Assembly (NCBI GenBank): GCA_017520545.1
Contig: JAFXFM010000007.1
Coordinates: 1-64,000 of the forward strand
Length of the DNA: 64,000 bases
Origin: Alistipes sp.
Lineage (GTDB): Bacteria; Bacteroidota; Bacteroidia; Bacteroidales; Rikenellaceae
Direction: 5' to 3'
Numbering within the stretch: the stretch's first letter is position 1; each line of letters begins with the position of its first letter. The position numbers were made by a program, and so were the translations under genes. The notes below the pieces were generated by a model. That model made no database searches and was not told the origin of the DNA. It saw only the letters and a program-made list of their open reading frames with translations. Positions 26,320-35,519 of this stretch are shown here, piece by piece.

Positions 26320-27705
26320 ATGAAAAAGACCTTTATCACACTGCTTGCCACTGCACTTGTTGTCGGAGCTTCTGCTCAAACCGCAGATGGTGGAATCGAT
26401 GCGAAAATGCTCGAAAGAATCAAGAGCGGATACACCAATTCGCCCGAGCAAAGAGCCATTAAAAACGCTTTGGCATCGGCCTCCATCGCCACACTTTCGA
26501 TTAATGGCGACAACCTTGCAAAGTGCGACAACCACTTCTCGCACCGCGTTAAAACAAGGGGCATAACCGACCAAAAATCGTCGGGCAGATGTTGGCTCTT
26601 CACTGGATTGAACGTGCTGCGTGCCAAGATGATAGACCGATACAACCTCAGCGAGATGGAGTTCTCGCAGAACTACTGTTCGTTCTACGATTTGCTCGAA
26701 AAGTCGAACCTCTTCTTGCAGGCGATAATCGACACCCGCTCGCGCTCGCTCGACGACAGAAAGGTCAATTGGTTGCTACGCCACCCTATCGGCGACGGAG
26801 GACAATTCACGGGCGTTTCGAACCTTATTATGAAGTACGGTATTGTGCCAAAGGAGGCTATGCCCGAAACATTCCAGAGCAACAACACCCGCCATATGAG
26901 AACTATCCTCTCTCTTAAACTCCGCGAGTACGCGTTGGCTCTTCGCGCTGCCAAGAGTGATAAGGCCGCTTCGGCATTGAAGGTCGAGCAACTGACCGTG
27001 ATATATCGCATTTTGGTAGAGTGCTTGGGCGTTCCTCCAACCGAGTTCGAATGGACAATGCGCAACCGCAAGGGCGAAGTTGTTTCAACCGCAAAATATA
27101 CCCCAAAATCATTTTATGAGGAGTTTATCGGAGAGGATTTGGAGGGCAACTACATTATGGTTATGAATGACCCTTCGCGCGAGTATGGTAAGGTATACGA
27201 GATCGAGTACGCCCGCCACGTCTATAATGGCGATAATTGGCTCTACATAAACCTTCCTATCGAGCGTATCCGCGAGATGGCCATCGCCTCAATCAAGGAT
27301 AATACGGCTATGTACTTCTCGTGCGATGTAGGCAAATACTTCGACCGCAAAAAGGGAACACTCGATTTGAAGAACTACGACTACGAATCGCTCTTCCGCA
27401 CATCGTTCCCGATGAGCAAGAGCCAGCGTATTCAGACATACGCCAGCAGCTCATCGCACGCAATGACACTTATAGGTGTCGATATCGACGACGAGGGCAA
27501 GGCTCGTAAGTGGCTGGTTGAGAATAGTTGGGGCGCAAAATCGGGCGACAAAGGAAAACTCATTATGACTGACGACTGGTTCAGTGAGTATATGTTCCGA
27601 CTCGTTGTGGAGCGCAAATATGTTCCACAAGACATTCTCGATATGCTCAAGCAGAAGCCAATAATGTTGGAGCCTTGGAACCCGATGTTTGCACCGGAAG
27701 AGTAA
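26320..27705 (+). CDS. Exported C1-family aminopeptidase, bleomycin hydrolase-like
   Basis: The 461-residue protein belongs to the papain-like C1B group (bleomycin hydrolase / PepC). The catalytic Cys is in TDQKSSGRCWLFTGLN (about residue 92). The His is in SSSHAMTLIGVDI and the Asn in WLVENSWGAKSGDKG. Unlike classical cytoplasmic PepC it starts with a signal peptide (MKKTFITLLATALVVGASAQ), so it acts in the periplasm or outside, probably trimming peptides. Related Bacteroidales enzymes are exported too. It is co-oriented with queG. Confidence 0.92.
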   Translation: MKKTFITLLATALVVGASAQTADGGIDAKMLERIKSGYTNSPEQRAIKNALASASIATLSINGDNLAKCDNHFSHRVKTRGITDQKSSGRCWLFTGLNVLRAKMIDRYNLSEMEFSQNYCSFYDLLEKSNLFLQAIIDTRSRSLDDRKVNWLLRHPIGDGGQFTGVSNLIMKYGIVPKEAMPETFQSNNTRHMRTILSLKLREYALALRAAKSDKAASALKVEQLTVIYRILVECLGVPPTEFEWTMRNRKGEVVSTAKYTPKSFYEEFIGEDLEGNYIMVMNDPSREYGKVYEIEYARHVYNGDNWLYINLPIERIREMAIASIKDNTAMYFSCDVGKYFDRKKGTLDLKNYDYESLFRTSFPMSKSQRIQTYASSSSHAMTLIGVDIDDEGKARKWLVENSWGAKSGDKGKLIMTDDWFSEYMFRLVVERKYVPQDILDMLKQKPIMLEPWNPMFAPEE

Positions 27706-27895
27706 GAAGCGGAAAAACGGAAAAGTCCAAAAAAGAAAATAATTTTTAATTTAGCTAATGGCAAAAACAATTTTCAATTCAACACTTTCCGCCTCCTACG
27801 GCACTACAGCAAGGATTAAAATTTTTTGTTAATAACCTGTCAATAAACTACGCAATTTTAGTTGCACTTTTCGTTTGAAAGGTCCTAACTTTGTA

Positions 27896-27903
27896 TCGGT
27901 CAA
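27896..27903 (+). promoter_or_regulatory. Ribonucleotide reductase promoter -7 box (TAACTTTG)
   Basis: TAACTTTG lies 75 bases before ATG 27979, leaving a leader of about 70 bases that contains a hairpin. Confidence 0.65.
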
Positions 27904-27924
27904 AAACGAAAATAACCCTCCCCA

Positions 27925-27945
27925 AAAAGGAGGGTATTTCCACCC
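27925..27945 (+). promoter_or_regulatory. Leader hairpin of the ribonucleotide reductase gene
   Basis: ACCCTCC at 27925-27931 pairs with GGAGGGT at 27939-27945. It could mask or attenuate expression. It is far too short for a cobalamin riboswitch. Confidence 0.5.
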
Positions 27946-27978
27946 ATAGGGAAAAACTATTTAAATACCATATATATA

Positions 27979-30525
27979 ATGAAGAACAATTCTAATCTTA
28001 AAAAGGTCCAGTACGCTGATGCTGTTGCCGCTTCGAAGGAGTACTTTGGAGGCGACGAACTTGCTGCTACTGTGTGGGTTAGCAAGTACGCGTTGAAGGA
28101 CTCGGCAGGTAACATCTACGAGTCTTCACCCGAGCAGATGCACTACCGTCTGGCACGTGAACTCGCCCGCATTGAGAGCAAGTACGGCGAGGCTCTTTCG
28201 GAGCAGGAGATCTTCGACCTGCTCGACCACTTCCGTTATATAATTCCGCAGGGTGGTCCTATGACAGGTATAGGCAACAACTTACAAGTTGCTTCACTCT
28301 CGAACTGTTTTGTGATTGGCCACAAGAATCCGGCTGACTCGTATGGAGGTATCTTCCGTATGGACGAGGAGCAGGTGCAGCTGATGAAGCGTCGCGGTGG
28401 CGTTGGTCACGACCTCTCGCACATCCGTCCTTCGGGAAGTCCGGTTCTCAACTCGGCACTCACCTCAACAGGTATAGTTCCATTTATGGAGCGCTACTCG
28501 AACTCGACTCGCGAGGTTGCTCAGGACGGTCGTCGTGGAGCATTGATGCTCTCGATTTCGATTAAGCACCCCGATTCGGAGAAGTTTATCGATGCCAAGC
28601 TCGATACCAACAAGGTTACCGGAGCAAATGTTTCGGTGAAGATTGATGACGAGTTTATGCGTGCAGCTATCGAGGGACGCACCTACACACAGCAGTTCCC
28701 TATCAACTCTGACAAGCCAAAGGTTGTACAGAATATCGACGCATCGAAGTTGTGGAGCAAAATCATTCATAATGCGTGGAAGTCGGCAGAGCCGGGTGTA
28801 TTGTTCTGGGACACAATCATTCGCGAGAGTGTACCTGACTGCTACGCTGACGAGGGATTTGTAACTGTTTCGACAAACCCTTGCGGTGAGATTCCGTTGT
28901 GCCCATACGACAGCTGCCGTTTGTTGGCTATCAACCTTTACAGCTACGTTGAGAATCCGTTTACCAAGGAGGCATCGTTCAATTTCGACCTCTTCAAGGA
29001 GCACGTTCATAAGGCAATGCACTTGATGGACGATATCATCGACCTCGAATTGGAGAAAATCGACCTTATCATTGATAAAATTGCTTCGGACCCTGAGGAT
29101 AAGGATGTTCGTCGTGTTGAGTTGGATTTGTGGCACAAAATCAAGGATATGGCACTCAAAGGTCGCCGAACAGGTCTTGGTATCACCGCCGAGGGCGATA
29201 TGTTGGCTGCACTCGGTTTGCGCTACGGTTCCAACAAGGCTCTCGACTTCGCTACAAAGGTTCACCAGACCTTGGCAGTTGAGGCTTACCGTGAGTCTGT
29301 AAATATGGCTCGTGTACGCGGTCCTTTCACCGTATTCAACGCAGAGAAGGAGAAGGATAACCCAATGATTAACCGCCTCAAGAATGCCGATCCATCGCTC
29401 TACGAGGCAATGGTTAAGTATGGTCGTCGTAATATCGCAATGCTTACAATTGCTCCTACCGGCACAACCTCGTTGATGTCGCAGACAACTTCGGGTATCG
29501 AGCCTGTATTCCGTCCGGTTTACAAGCGTCGCCGTAAAATCAACCCTTCGGACCGCGATGTAAAGGCTACATTTACCGACGAGCAGGGTCAGATGTTTGA
29601 GGAGTACAACGTATACCACCACAAGTTTGTAGATTGGTTGCGCATCAACGGCTACGATATCTCGCGCCTCGACACTATCAGCGACGAGGAGTTGGAGAAG
29701 TGGGTTGCCGCATCGCCTTACCACAAAGCTACCGCAAACGATATCGACTGGGTTGCCAAGGTTAAGATGCAGGGTGCTATTCAGAAGTGGGTTGATCACT
29801 CGATTTCGGTTACCGTAAACCTCCCGAACAACATCTCGGAGGAGATTGTTGCCGACGTATATCGCACTGCTTGGGAGTCGGGCTGTAAGGGTATCACAGT
29901 ATATCGCGACGGCTGCCGTGCCGGAGTCTTGGTCGATAAGAAGAGCAAGAAGGCGGAGGCTAAGAAGTGCGAAGAGGCTACTGGCGAGAATCGTCGTCCG
30001 AAGTCGATTCCTGCCGACGTTATCCGCTTCAAGAATGGCTCGGAGATGTGGATTGCCTTCGTAGGAAAGGTTGATGGTCGCCCATACGAGATCTTCACCG
30101 GTAAAATCGAGGACGATGCGATGTATATCCCTCCAAAAATTGTTAAGGGAAACATCATCAAGGTTCGCGAAGAGGACGGCACAAAGCGTTACGACTTCCA
30201 ATATACCGACCGCTACGGTTACACCAACACTATCGGTGGTATCTCGCGCTTGTTCGACGAGAGTTTCTGGAACTACGCGAAGTTGATTTCGGGCGTTTTG
30301 CGTTACAATATGCCTATCGAGAAGGTGGTATCACTGATTGACGGCTTGCACCTCGACGACGAGAACATCAACACTTGGAAGAATGGTGTTAAGCGTGCTT
30401 TGAAGCAGTATATCGAGGACGGAACACACGCAAAGGGCAAGTGTCCACAGTGTGGTCAGGAGCAGATGGCTTACCAGAACGGTTGCCTCACCTGTCTCTC
30501 GTGCGGCTACTCGAAGTGCGGTTGA
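27979..30525 (+). CDS. nrdJ: Class II (B12-dependent) ribonucleoside-diphosphate reductase
   Basis: The enzyme makes deoxyribonucleotides using adenosylcobalamin as radical source, so it needs neither oxygen nor a separate radical subunit. The 848 residues contain the catalytic NPCGEIPLCPYDSCR region, the substrate loop NLQVASLSNCFVIG with its Cys, and the phosphate-binding LTIAPTGTTSLM. The C-terminus has a CxxC..CxxC pattern (CPQCGQ and CLTCLSCGYSKCG), the reducible/zinc tail of NrdJ. It is a single-gene unit with its own promoter and terminator. The next gene is convergent. Confidence 0.95.
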   Translation: MKNNSNLKKVQYADAVAASKEYFGGDELAATVWVSKYALKDSAGNIYESSPEQMHYRLARELARIESKYGEALSEQEIFDLLDHFRYIIPQGGPMTGIGNNLQVASLSNCFVIGHKNPADSYGGIFRMDEEQVQLMKRRGGVGHDLSHIRPSGSPVLNSALTSTGIVPFMERYSNSTREVAQDGRRGALMLSISIKHPDSEKFIDAKLDTNKVTGANVSVKIDDEFMRAAIEGRTYTQQFPINSDKPKVVQNIDASKLWSKIIHNAWKSAEPGVLFWDTIIRESVPDCYADEGFVTVSTNPCGEIPLCPYDSCRLLAINLYSYVENPFTKEASFNFDLFKEHVHKAMHLMDDIIDLELEKIDLIIDKIASDPEDKDVRRVELDLWHKIKDMALKGRRTGLGITAEGDMLAALGLRYGSNKALDFATKVHQTLAVEAYRESVNMARVRGPFTVFNAEKEKDNPMINRLKNADPSLYEAMVKYGRRNIAMLTIAPTGTTSLMSQTTSGIEPVFRPVYKRRRKINPSDRDVKATFTDEQGQMFEEYNVYHHKFVDWLRINGYDISRLDTISDEELEKWVAASPYHKATANDIDWVAKVKMQGAIQKWVDHSISVTVNLPNNISEEIVADVYRTAWESGCKGITVYRDGCRAGVLVDKKSKKAEAKKCEEATGENRRPKSIPADVIRFKNGSEMWIAFVGKVDGRPYEIFTGKIEDDAMYIPPKIVKGNIIKVREEDGTKRYDFQYTDRYGYTNTIGGISRLFDESFWNYAKLISGVLRYNMPIEKVVSLIDGLHLDDENINTWKNGVKRALKQYIEDGTHAKGKCPQCGQEQMAYQNGCLTCLSCGYSKCG

Positions 30526-30549
30526 TGCAATAACAACCATACAAACAAC

Positions 30550-30575
30550 AAAGGCTGACCGAGCGGTCAGCCTTT
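30550..30575. terminator. Terminator between nrdJ and a convergent lipoprotein gene
   Basis: AAAGGCTGACC at 30550-30560 pairs with GGTCAGCCTTT at 30565-30575 around GAGC. It can serve both strands. Confidence 0.85.
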
Positions 30576-30594
30576 GTTGTTGCACCTATTAACG

Positions 30595-30990
30595 TTATAC
30601 GGTCTTCTCTGTACCTTTCTCTACGGGTTTTTCCTCGGTTGGCGCAGGCGCAGGCGCTGCCTCAGGCTCTGGTACCGGTGCAGGCTCTACAACTCTATCC
30701 TCCATTCCTTGTGGGCGCTTAAACACATAGCTTACGATTGTTGTCTGAACGTGAATACGCTCGCTGTAACCACTCTTTACAATAGAGGTTCCAATCTGTG
30801 AGTAGGAGGTTACAAGTTCCCAACCTTTGCTACTCATTTCATTGAGCATCTCGGTAGTCTTTGCCGCCTCACTCTTCTTTACCTTCAAAATTTTATACTC
30901 CCAAGCGATATTCTCACCTGTCGGGCGATTCGATGTGCAAGAGATTAGGCTCATTGCTATAAGACTGATAATAATGGCTATCTTTTTCAT
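30595..30990 (-). CDS. Lipoprotein with one DUF4177-like domain and Pro/Glu-rich tail
   Basis: The protein has 131 residues and a lipobox Cys in AMSLISC. The domain IAWEYKILKVKKSEAAKTTEMLNEMSSKGWELVTSY ... IVSYVFKRPQ fits the small DUF4177 pattern (WEY.i / LN..G..GWELV / y.FkR). The tail (about 95-131) is Pro, Ala and Glu rich. It shares the repeat with the neighbouring 244-residue lipoprotein, so the two are paralogues. The function is unknown. A weak TAACTTTA promoter-like box lies upstream. Confidence 0.75.
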   Translation of the reverse strand: MKKIAIIISLIAMSLISCTSNRPTGENIAWEYKILKVKKSEAAKTTEMLNEMSSKGWELVTSYSQIGTSIVKSGYSERIHVQTTIVSYVFKRPQGMEDRVVEPAPVPEPEAAPAPAPTEEKPVEKGTEKTV

Positions 30991-31052
30991 AATATATTTG
31001 TTTTTTTAGAATTGTCTATCGTTTAAATAATTGTAAAGTTATAAATTGGGTA

Positions 31053-31787
31053 CTACAACTCGGCGAGAGCGTTACGCCTAAACACATAGCACTCGGCATA
31101 AGTGCCCACATATCCTGCACGCCAAGAGCCGCGATTTACTCCGACTTCGCCTTCTACTGTATAGGAGCTGACAAGTTCCCACTTCTCTGCACCCAAATCG
31201 TTCAGTAATTTCGTTTTGTGATCCATCGACTTCTCGACAGGAATCTGTATAACTTTGTACTCCATACGTGCTCTACCCTCATCATTGATATAGGCAAGAG
31301 AGGCTTCGGTTGATTGGGTTAAGGTATAGTTAATCGCGGTTGTTTTCACCACCCAAAGATTGCGTGCACGACCCTTTACAGGACCTATTTCGGTGTATGA
31401 CCCTACAAGTATCCAGCCATCACTGCCCACACTATTGAGCAGCTTATTCTGCGCCTTCAAGCCCTTGCCCGCAGCCGGTACAATACGATACTCCCAAGCG
31501 ATATCCGCCTCGGCATCTTCGCCAAGATATAGACGCTTGAAGAGGTGGTTGATTGCGGTAGTGCCGACATCGACACTCGAACCATTTGGATTTGTCGTTG
31601 CCACATTAGTATCGATGCTGATAACCTCCCAGCCCTGCTTGCCCAATTCGTTGAGCATTGCGGTTTGGGTTTTTATGCCCTTCCCGCTGATTTTCAGATG
31701 CTTGTACTCCTTATCCGCCCCCGCTGGACCTTGGCACGAGACGAAAGTTATTGCAACCAAGCAACAAATTAACATCAATCTCTTCAT
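31053..31787 (-). CDS. Lipoprotein with three tandem DUF4177-like units
   Basis: The protein has 244 residues and a lipoprotein signal (AITFVSCQGPAG). Three repeats of about 70 residues each contain the LN.lG..GW..v..y core: LNELGKQGWEVISID, LNSVGSDGWILVGSY and LNDLGAEKWELVSSY. Each is preceded by a YK/YR strand and followed by a hydrophobic or basic strand (INHLFKRL, INYTLTQS, CYVFRRN). I recognise the unit but not a function. It is next to a one-unit relative in the same orientation, and each has a similar TAACTTTA upstream box. Confidence 0.75.
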   Translation of the reverse strand: MKRLMLICCLVAITFVSCQGPAGADKEYKHLKISGKGIKTQTAMLNELGKQGWEVISIDTNVATTNPNGSSVDVGTTAINHLFKRLYLGEDAEADIAWEYRIVPAAGKGLKAQNKLLNSVGSDGWILVGSYTEIGPVKGRARNLWVVKTTAINYTLTQSTEASLAYINDEGRARMEYKVIQIPVEKSMDHKTKLLNDLGAEKWELVSSYTVEGEVGVNRGSWRAGYVGTYAECYVFRRNALAEL

Positions 31788-31909
31788 TGTTTGTAAAATT
31801 TAAGGATTATATCAACCATAAAGTTACAATACTTTTCTCAAATGACAAAGTTTTTAGGCAACTTTAGATTATTTCGTAATTTACATTTTGAATTCTCAAT
31901 TAAATTTTG

Positions 31910-31917
31910 TATCTTTG
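31910..31917 (+). promoter_or_regulatory. lipA promoter -7 box (TATCTTTG)
   Basis: TATCTTTG lies 31 bases before ATG 31949. Confidence 0.7.
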
Positions 31918-31948
31918 CGCCAATAGGAATAATGAACTTAATTGAGAA

Positions 31949-32833
31949 ATGCCGAAATTGTATGGTGAAAATGCACCTGCGAGAAAGCCTGAATGGTTAA
32001 AAATCAGACTCCACAGAAGCGACACTTTCGCGGAAGTGGCTCGTATAGTGCGTGAACACTCTCTCCATACGATTTGCAGCAGCGGACGATGCCCAAATAA
32101 GGCAGAATGTTGGAGTAAGCGAACTGCTACATTTATGATTTTGGGCGATGTATGTACCAGAGGTTGTCGTTTTTGTGCAACCAAAACAGGCGTACCGTTG
32201 CCGCCAAATCCGGTAGAGCCACAGGAGGTGGCAGAGAGTGTAAACCTTATGGGACTTCGGCACGTTGTAGTAACTTCTGTTACTCGCGACGATTTGGCTG
32301 ATGGCGGTGCAGCACATTGGGCTCAGACCGTAGAGGCCATAAAAACGAAAAATCCAAACGCAACAATTGAGCTCCTTATTCCAGACCTCGATGCAAAGCC
32401 CGCTTCGTTGGAGGTGGTGATGGCATCGAAGCCCGACATTATCGGGCACAACATCGAGACCGTGGAGCGTCTTACACCCATCGTGCGCGCAAAGGCGACA
32501 TACCGCACTTCGTTGGCGGCATTGCGCTATATGAGTGAGCGAGGGGTTACGACCAAAAGCGGATTGATGGTAGGACTTGGCGAGAGCGAAGAGGAGGTGG
32601 TACAAACCTTGCACGACTTGCGCGATGCAGGCGTGAAGATTGTAACCCTCGGACAGTATCTTCGACCTTCGGAGGAGCAGGTTCCCGTTGCGGAGTATAT
32701 CACCCCCGAAACATTCGAGCGATACCGCCAAATAGCTCTCGATATGGGCTTCTCGCACTGTGCAAGCGGTCCGCTGGTACGCTCGTCGTACCTCGCAGAC
32801 GAGGCACTCTCCTCCATCAAGGCAACACGATGA
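31949..32833 (+). CDS. lipA: Lipoyl synthase
   Basis: LipA inserts two sulfur atoms into octanoyl groups bound to the lipoyl domains of 2-oxoacid dehydrogenases and the glycine cleavage H protein. It has 294 residues. The auxiliary cluster motif CSSGRCPNKAECW and the radical SAM motif CTRGCRFCATKTG are intact, followed by DDLADGGAAHWA. The C-terminus SGPLVRSSYLADE includes the RSSY motif whose Ser binds the auxiliary cluster. lipB follows, so the two lipoate-synthesis steps are encoded together. Confidence 0.98.
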   Translation: MPKLYGENAPARKPEWLKIRLHRSDTFAEVARIVREHSLHTICSSGRCPNKAECWSKRTATFMILGDVCTRGCRFCATKTGVPLPPNPVEPQEVAESVNLMGLRHVVVTSVTRDDLADGGAAHWAQTVEAIKTKNPNATIELLIPDLDAKPASLEVVMASKPDIIGHNIETVERLTPIVRAKATYRTSLAALRYMSERGVTTKSGLMVGLGESEEEVVQTLHDLRDAGVKIVTLGQYLRPSEEQVPVAEYITPETFERYRQIALDMGFSHCASGPLVRSSYLADEALSSIKATR

Positions 32834-32868
32834 GTTGTTGCTAAAATCTCGATTTCAGCCATAGGTTG

Positions 32869-32925
32869 TTTGAATTTTGAATTGCATTTTGAATTCTGCA
32901 TTTTGCATTTTGAATTTTGCATTTT
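32869..32925. repeat. Degenerate AT-rich repeat between lipA and lipB
   Basis: About four imperfect copies of TTTTGAATT / TTTTGCA alternate (TTTGAATTG, TTTGAATTCTGC, TTTTGCA, TTTTGAATTTTGC). There is no coding potential. It may be simple-sequence expansion. Confidence 0.6.
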
Positions 32926-32935
32926 ATAGTTGTAT

Positions 32936-33634
32936 ATGCGTGTTGAGTGCAAATGGGTAGGGCGAATGCCTTACAAGGAGTGCTGGGAGTATCAGCAAAG
33001 GCTGTTCAACGACCTGCTCGCAAAGCAGGGCGACGGCAGCGACTTCGCAGGCACCATAATTTTTGTGGAGCACCCCGCAGTATATACGCTTGGTAAGAGC
33101 GGCAAGATGAGCAATATGCTTATCGACGAGGCTCGATTGAAGGCACTCGGAGCCGAGTTCTACCACATTGATCGTGGTGGCGACATCACTTTTCACGGCG
33201 AGGGGCAGGTGGTATGCTACCCCATTCTCGACCTCGAAAAGTTGGGCATAGGATTGCGTCGCTACATTGAAATTTTGGAACAGAGCATCATCGAAGCGGT
33301 TGCCGAGTATGGCATCGATGGTCGAAGATTGGAGGGCGCTACGGGCGTATGGCTCTGCGACGAGGCAGAGACGACAAGCGGTGAGAAGGTTGAGCGTAAT
33401 TGGCGAAAAATTTGCGCCATAGGCGTCAAGGCATCGCGTTTTGTTACGATGCACGGCTTGGCTCTAAATGCTTCGACCGACCTCAAATGGTTTACGATGA
33501 TAAATCCTTGCGGCTTCGTTGATAAGGGTGTAACCTCCATCTCAAAGGAGCTCGGTAGTGAGGTTTCGTTCGAGGATGCAAGCAAGGTACTTTGCGAGAA
33601 GTTGCTCGCAAACTTTGGGCTCGAAAGAGTATAA
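32936..33634 (+). CDS. lipB: Octanoyl-[acyl carrier protein]:protein octanoyltransferase
   Basis: LipB transfers octanoate from acyl carrier protein to lipoyl domains, the step before LipA. From ATG 32936 it has 232 residues. The early motif EHPAVYTLGKSG, the IDRGGDITFHGEGQVVCYPI segment and WRKICAIGVKASRFVTMHGLALN (catalytic Lys in VKA) are clear, and the acyl-carrying Cys is in MINPCGF. A TTG six bases upstream is also in frame but less likely. Confidence 0.97.
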   Translation: MRVECKWVGRMPYKECWEYQQRLFNDLLAKQGDGSDFAGTIIFVEHPAVYTLGKSGKMSNMLIDEARLKALGAEFYHIDRGGDITFHGEGQVVCYPILDLEKLGIGLRRYIEILEQSIIEAVAEYGIDGRRLEGATGVWLCDEAETTSGEKVERNWRKICAIGVKASRFVTMHGLALNASTDLKWFTMINPCGFVDKGVTSISKELGSEVSFEDASKVLCEKLLANFGLERV

Positions 33635-33686
33635 CACTAAAAACGAAAAAAATTGAGAAAAATATATAATATAAAAATTAACGAGT

Positions 33687-35447
33687 ATGCCTATTCAGAA
33701 AAGGTGGGTAGTCAAACCACAGGGCAACTCTCTGACGGTAGATCATATTGCTACCTCGTTGAGAATCCCTACGGTATTGGCGAACCTGTTGGTACAAAGA
33801 GGCATAGACACAGTAGACAAAGCGAAGAAGTTTTTCAATCCTCGCCTCGAAGATTTGCACAATCCATTCCTGATGAAAGATATGGAGCGTGCGGTCGAGA
33901 GATTGGAGGAGGCGGTTGCCAAGAACCAGAAGATTATGGTTTATGGCGACTACGACGTAGATGGCACAACTGCCGTTGCGCTCGTATATAAATTTCTCCG
34001 CCACATCGGACACAACAACCTGATGTTCTACATTCCCGACCGTTATACCGAGGGTTATGGTATTTCGAAGAGGGGTATCGACATTGCCGCAAAGAAGGGA
34101 GTGAAATTGGTAATCGCTCTCGACTGTGGTATTAAGGCGGTCGAAAAGGTGGACTATGCAACACAGAGAGGAGTAGATTTTATCATCTGCGACCATCATC
34201 TTCCGGCGGAGGAGATTCCTCGTGCCGTAGCAGTTCTCGATCCGAAGCGCAACGACTGCAACTATCCTTTCGATGAGTTGTCGGGTTGCGGTGTCGGCTT
34301 TAAGTTGGTGCAAGCCTATTCGCAAAAACACAACATTCCGTTTAGCGAAATCGAACAATTCCTCGATTTATTGGCATTGAGTATCGCATCGGATATCGTG
34401 GCGCTGACCGACGAAAATCGTGTCTTGGCGCACTATGGTTTAAAACGATTAAACTCACAGCCTTCGGAGGGTCTATCTTCGATTATCCGCATCTGCGGTT
34501 TGGAGGAGCAAAATATCACCATCGACGATATCGTCTTCAAGATTGGCCCTCGCATCAATGCAGCGGGTCGTATGCGTATGGACGAGTATCCCGAGGACTC
34601 GGTTCCTTCGGGTGGATACGCAGCCGTCAAGTTGCTCGTAGAGGGCGACGAGGACGCAGCACGTGAGCTCGGCGAGGGCATCGACAACTACAATCAGGAT
34701 CGCAAGAAGGAGGACCGCTCCGTAACGCTCGAAGCGCACGAATTTGTGGAGAATAATCCACAGTTGAAGGCGCAGAAGAGCATCGTTATATACAATCCGA
34801 AGTGGATGAAGGGTATCGTGGGTATCGTGGCGTCGCGCCTTATCGAGACCTACTACCGCCCTACCGTAGTGCTCACCCAGAGCAACGGATTTGTTACCGG
34901 CTCGGCACGCTCGATTGCAGGATTCGACCTCTATCAGGCGGTAGAGTCGTGTTCGGATTTATTGGAGAACTTCGGAGGTCATATGTACGCCGCAGGTCTT
35001 ACAATGCGTCCCGAAAACGTAGAGGAGTTCAAGCGCCGCTTCAATAAGTATGTCGAGGAGAATATCGACCCGAAGAGCCTTGTGCCACAGGTCGAGATTG
35101 ACAGTTTGCTCTCGTTTGCCGATATTACGCCAAACTTTTTCCGCGAGTTGAATCGTTTCCAACCGTTTGGCCCGGGCAATAACTTGCCTGTGTTTGCATC
35201 GGAGCAGTGCGTAAACAATGGCGACGCGAAGTTGGTAGGAGCCGATGCCGAGCATCTGCGTATGGATCTGACTCAGCGCTCAGCCCCATCAGCACGAATG
35301 CAGACTATCGCCTTCCAGCAGCCTACTCACTATGAGTGGGTACGCGCAGGCAGACCAATCGACATCTGCTATCAGATTATCGAGAACAACTACCGCGGAA
35401 AGGCGTCGTTACAACTCCGAATTAAGGATATCAAGCACGAGTTGTAG
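33687..35447 (+). CDS. recJ: Single-stranded-DNA-specific exonuclease RecJ
   Basis: RecJ degrades single-stranded DNA 5' to 3' in recombination and mismatch repair. It has 586 residues. The DHH-family metal motifs are VYGDYDVDGTTAV, ALDCG and ICDHHLP. The DHHA1 domain includes RINAAGRM and, late, GHMYAAGLTM. The C-terminal OB domain follows RFQPFGPGN. It stands 52 bases after lipB and ends at a terminator shared with the convergent protease gene. Confidence 0.96.
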   Translation: MPIQKRWVVKPQGNSLTVDHIATSLRIPTVLANLLVQRGIDTVDKAKKFFNPRLEDLHNPFLMKDMERAVERLEEAVAKNQKIMVYGDYDVDGTTAVALVYKFLRHIGHNNLMFYIPDRYTEGYGISKRGIDIAAKKGVKLVIALDCGIKAVEKVDYATQRGVDFIICDHHLPAEEIPRAVAVLDPKRNDCNYPFDELSGCGVGFKLVQAYSQKHNIPFSEIEQFLDLLALSIASDIVALTDENRVLAHYGLKRLNSQPSEGLSSIIRICGLEEQNITIDDIVFKIGPRINAAGRMRMDEYPEDSVPSGGYAAVKLLVEGDEDAARELGEGIDNYNQDRKKEDRSVTLEAHEFVENNPQLKAQKSIVIYNPKWMKGIVGIVASRLIETYYRPTVVLTQSNGFVTGSARSIAGFDLYQAVESCSDLLENFGGHMYAAGLTMRPENVEEFKRRFNKYVEENIDPKSLVPQVEIDSLLSFADITPNFFRELNRFQPFGPGNNLPVFASEQCVNNGDAKLVGADAEHLRMDLTQRSAPSARMQTIAFQQPTHYEWVRAGRPIDICYQIIENNYRGKASLQLRIKDIKHEL

Positions 35448-35465
35448 AGTGTAATACTACGCATA

Positions 35466-35502
35466 AAAAAATCGCTTCGCAGCAATTGCGAAGCGATTTT
35501 TT
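35466..35502. terminator. Bidirectional terminator between recJ and the protease gene
   Basis: AAAAAATCGCTTCGCA at 35466-35481 and TGCGAAGCGATTTTTT at 35487-35502 are perfect complements with A/T runs at both ends. Confidence 0.95.
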
Positions 35503-35519
35503 ATCGTCCGGAAGACCTA

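Noticed and set aside
28465-30201. Leftward 578-codon open frame inside nrdJ
   Set aside because: The opposite strand is a full-length, motif-complete ribonucleotide reductase. Long antisense frames are common here because of the codon use.
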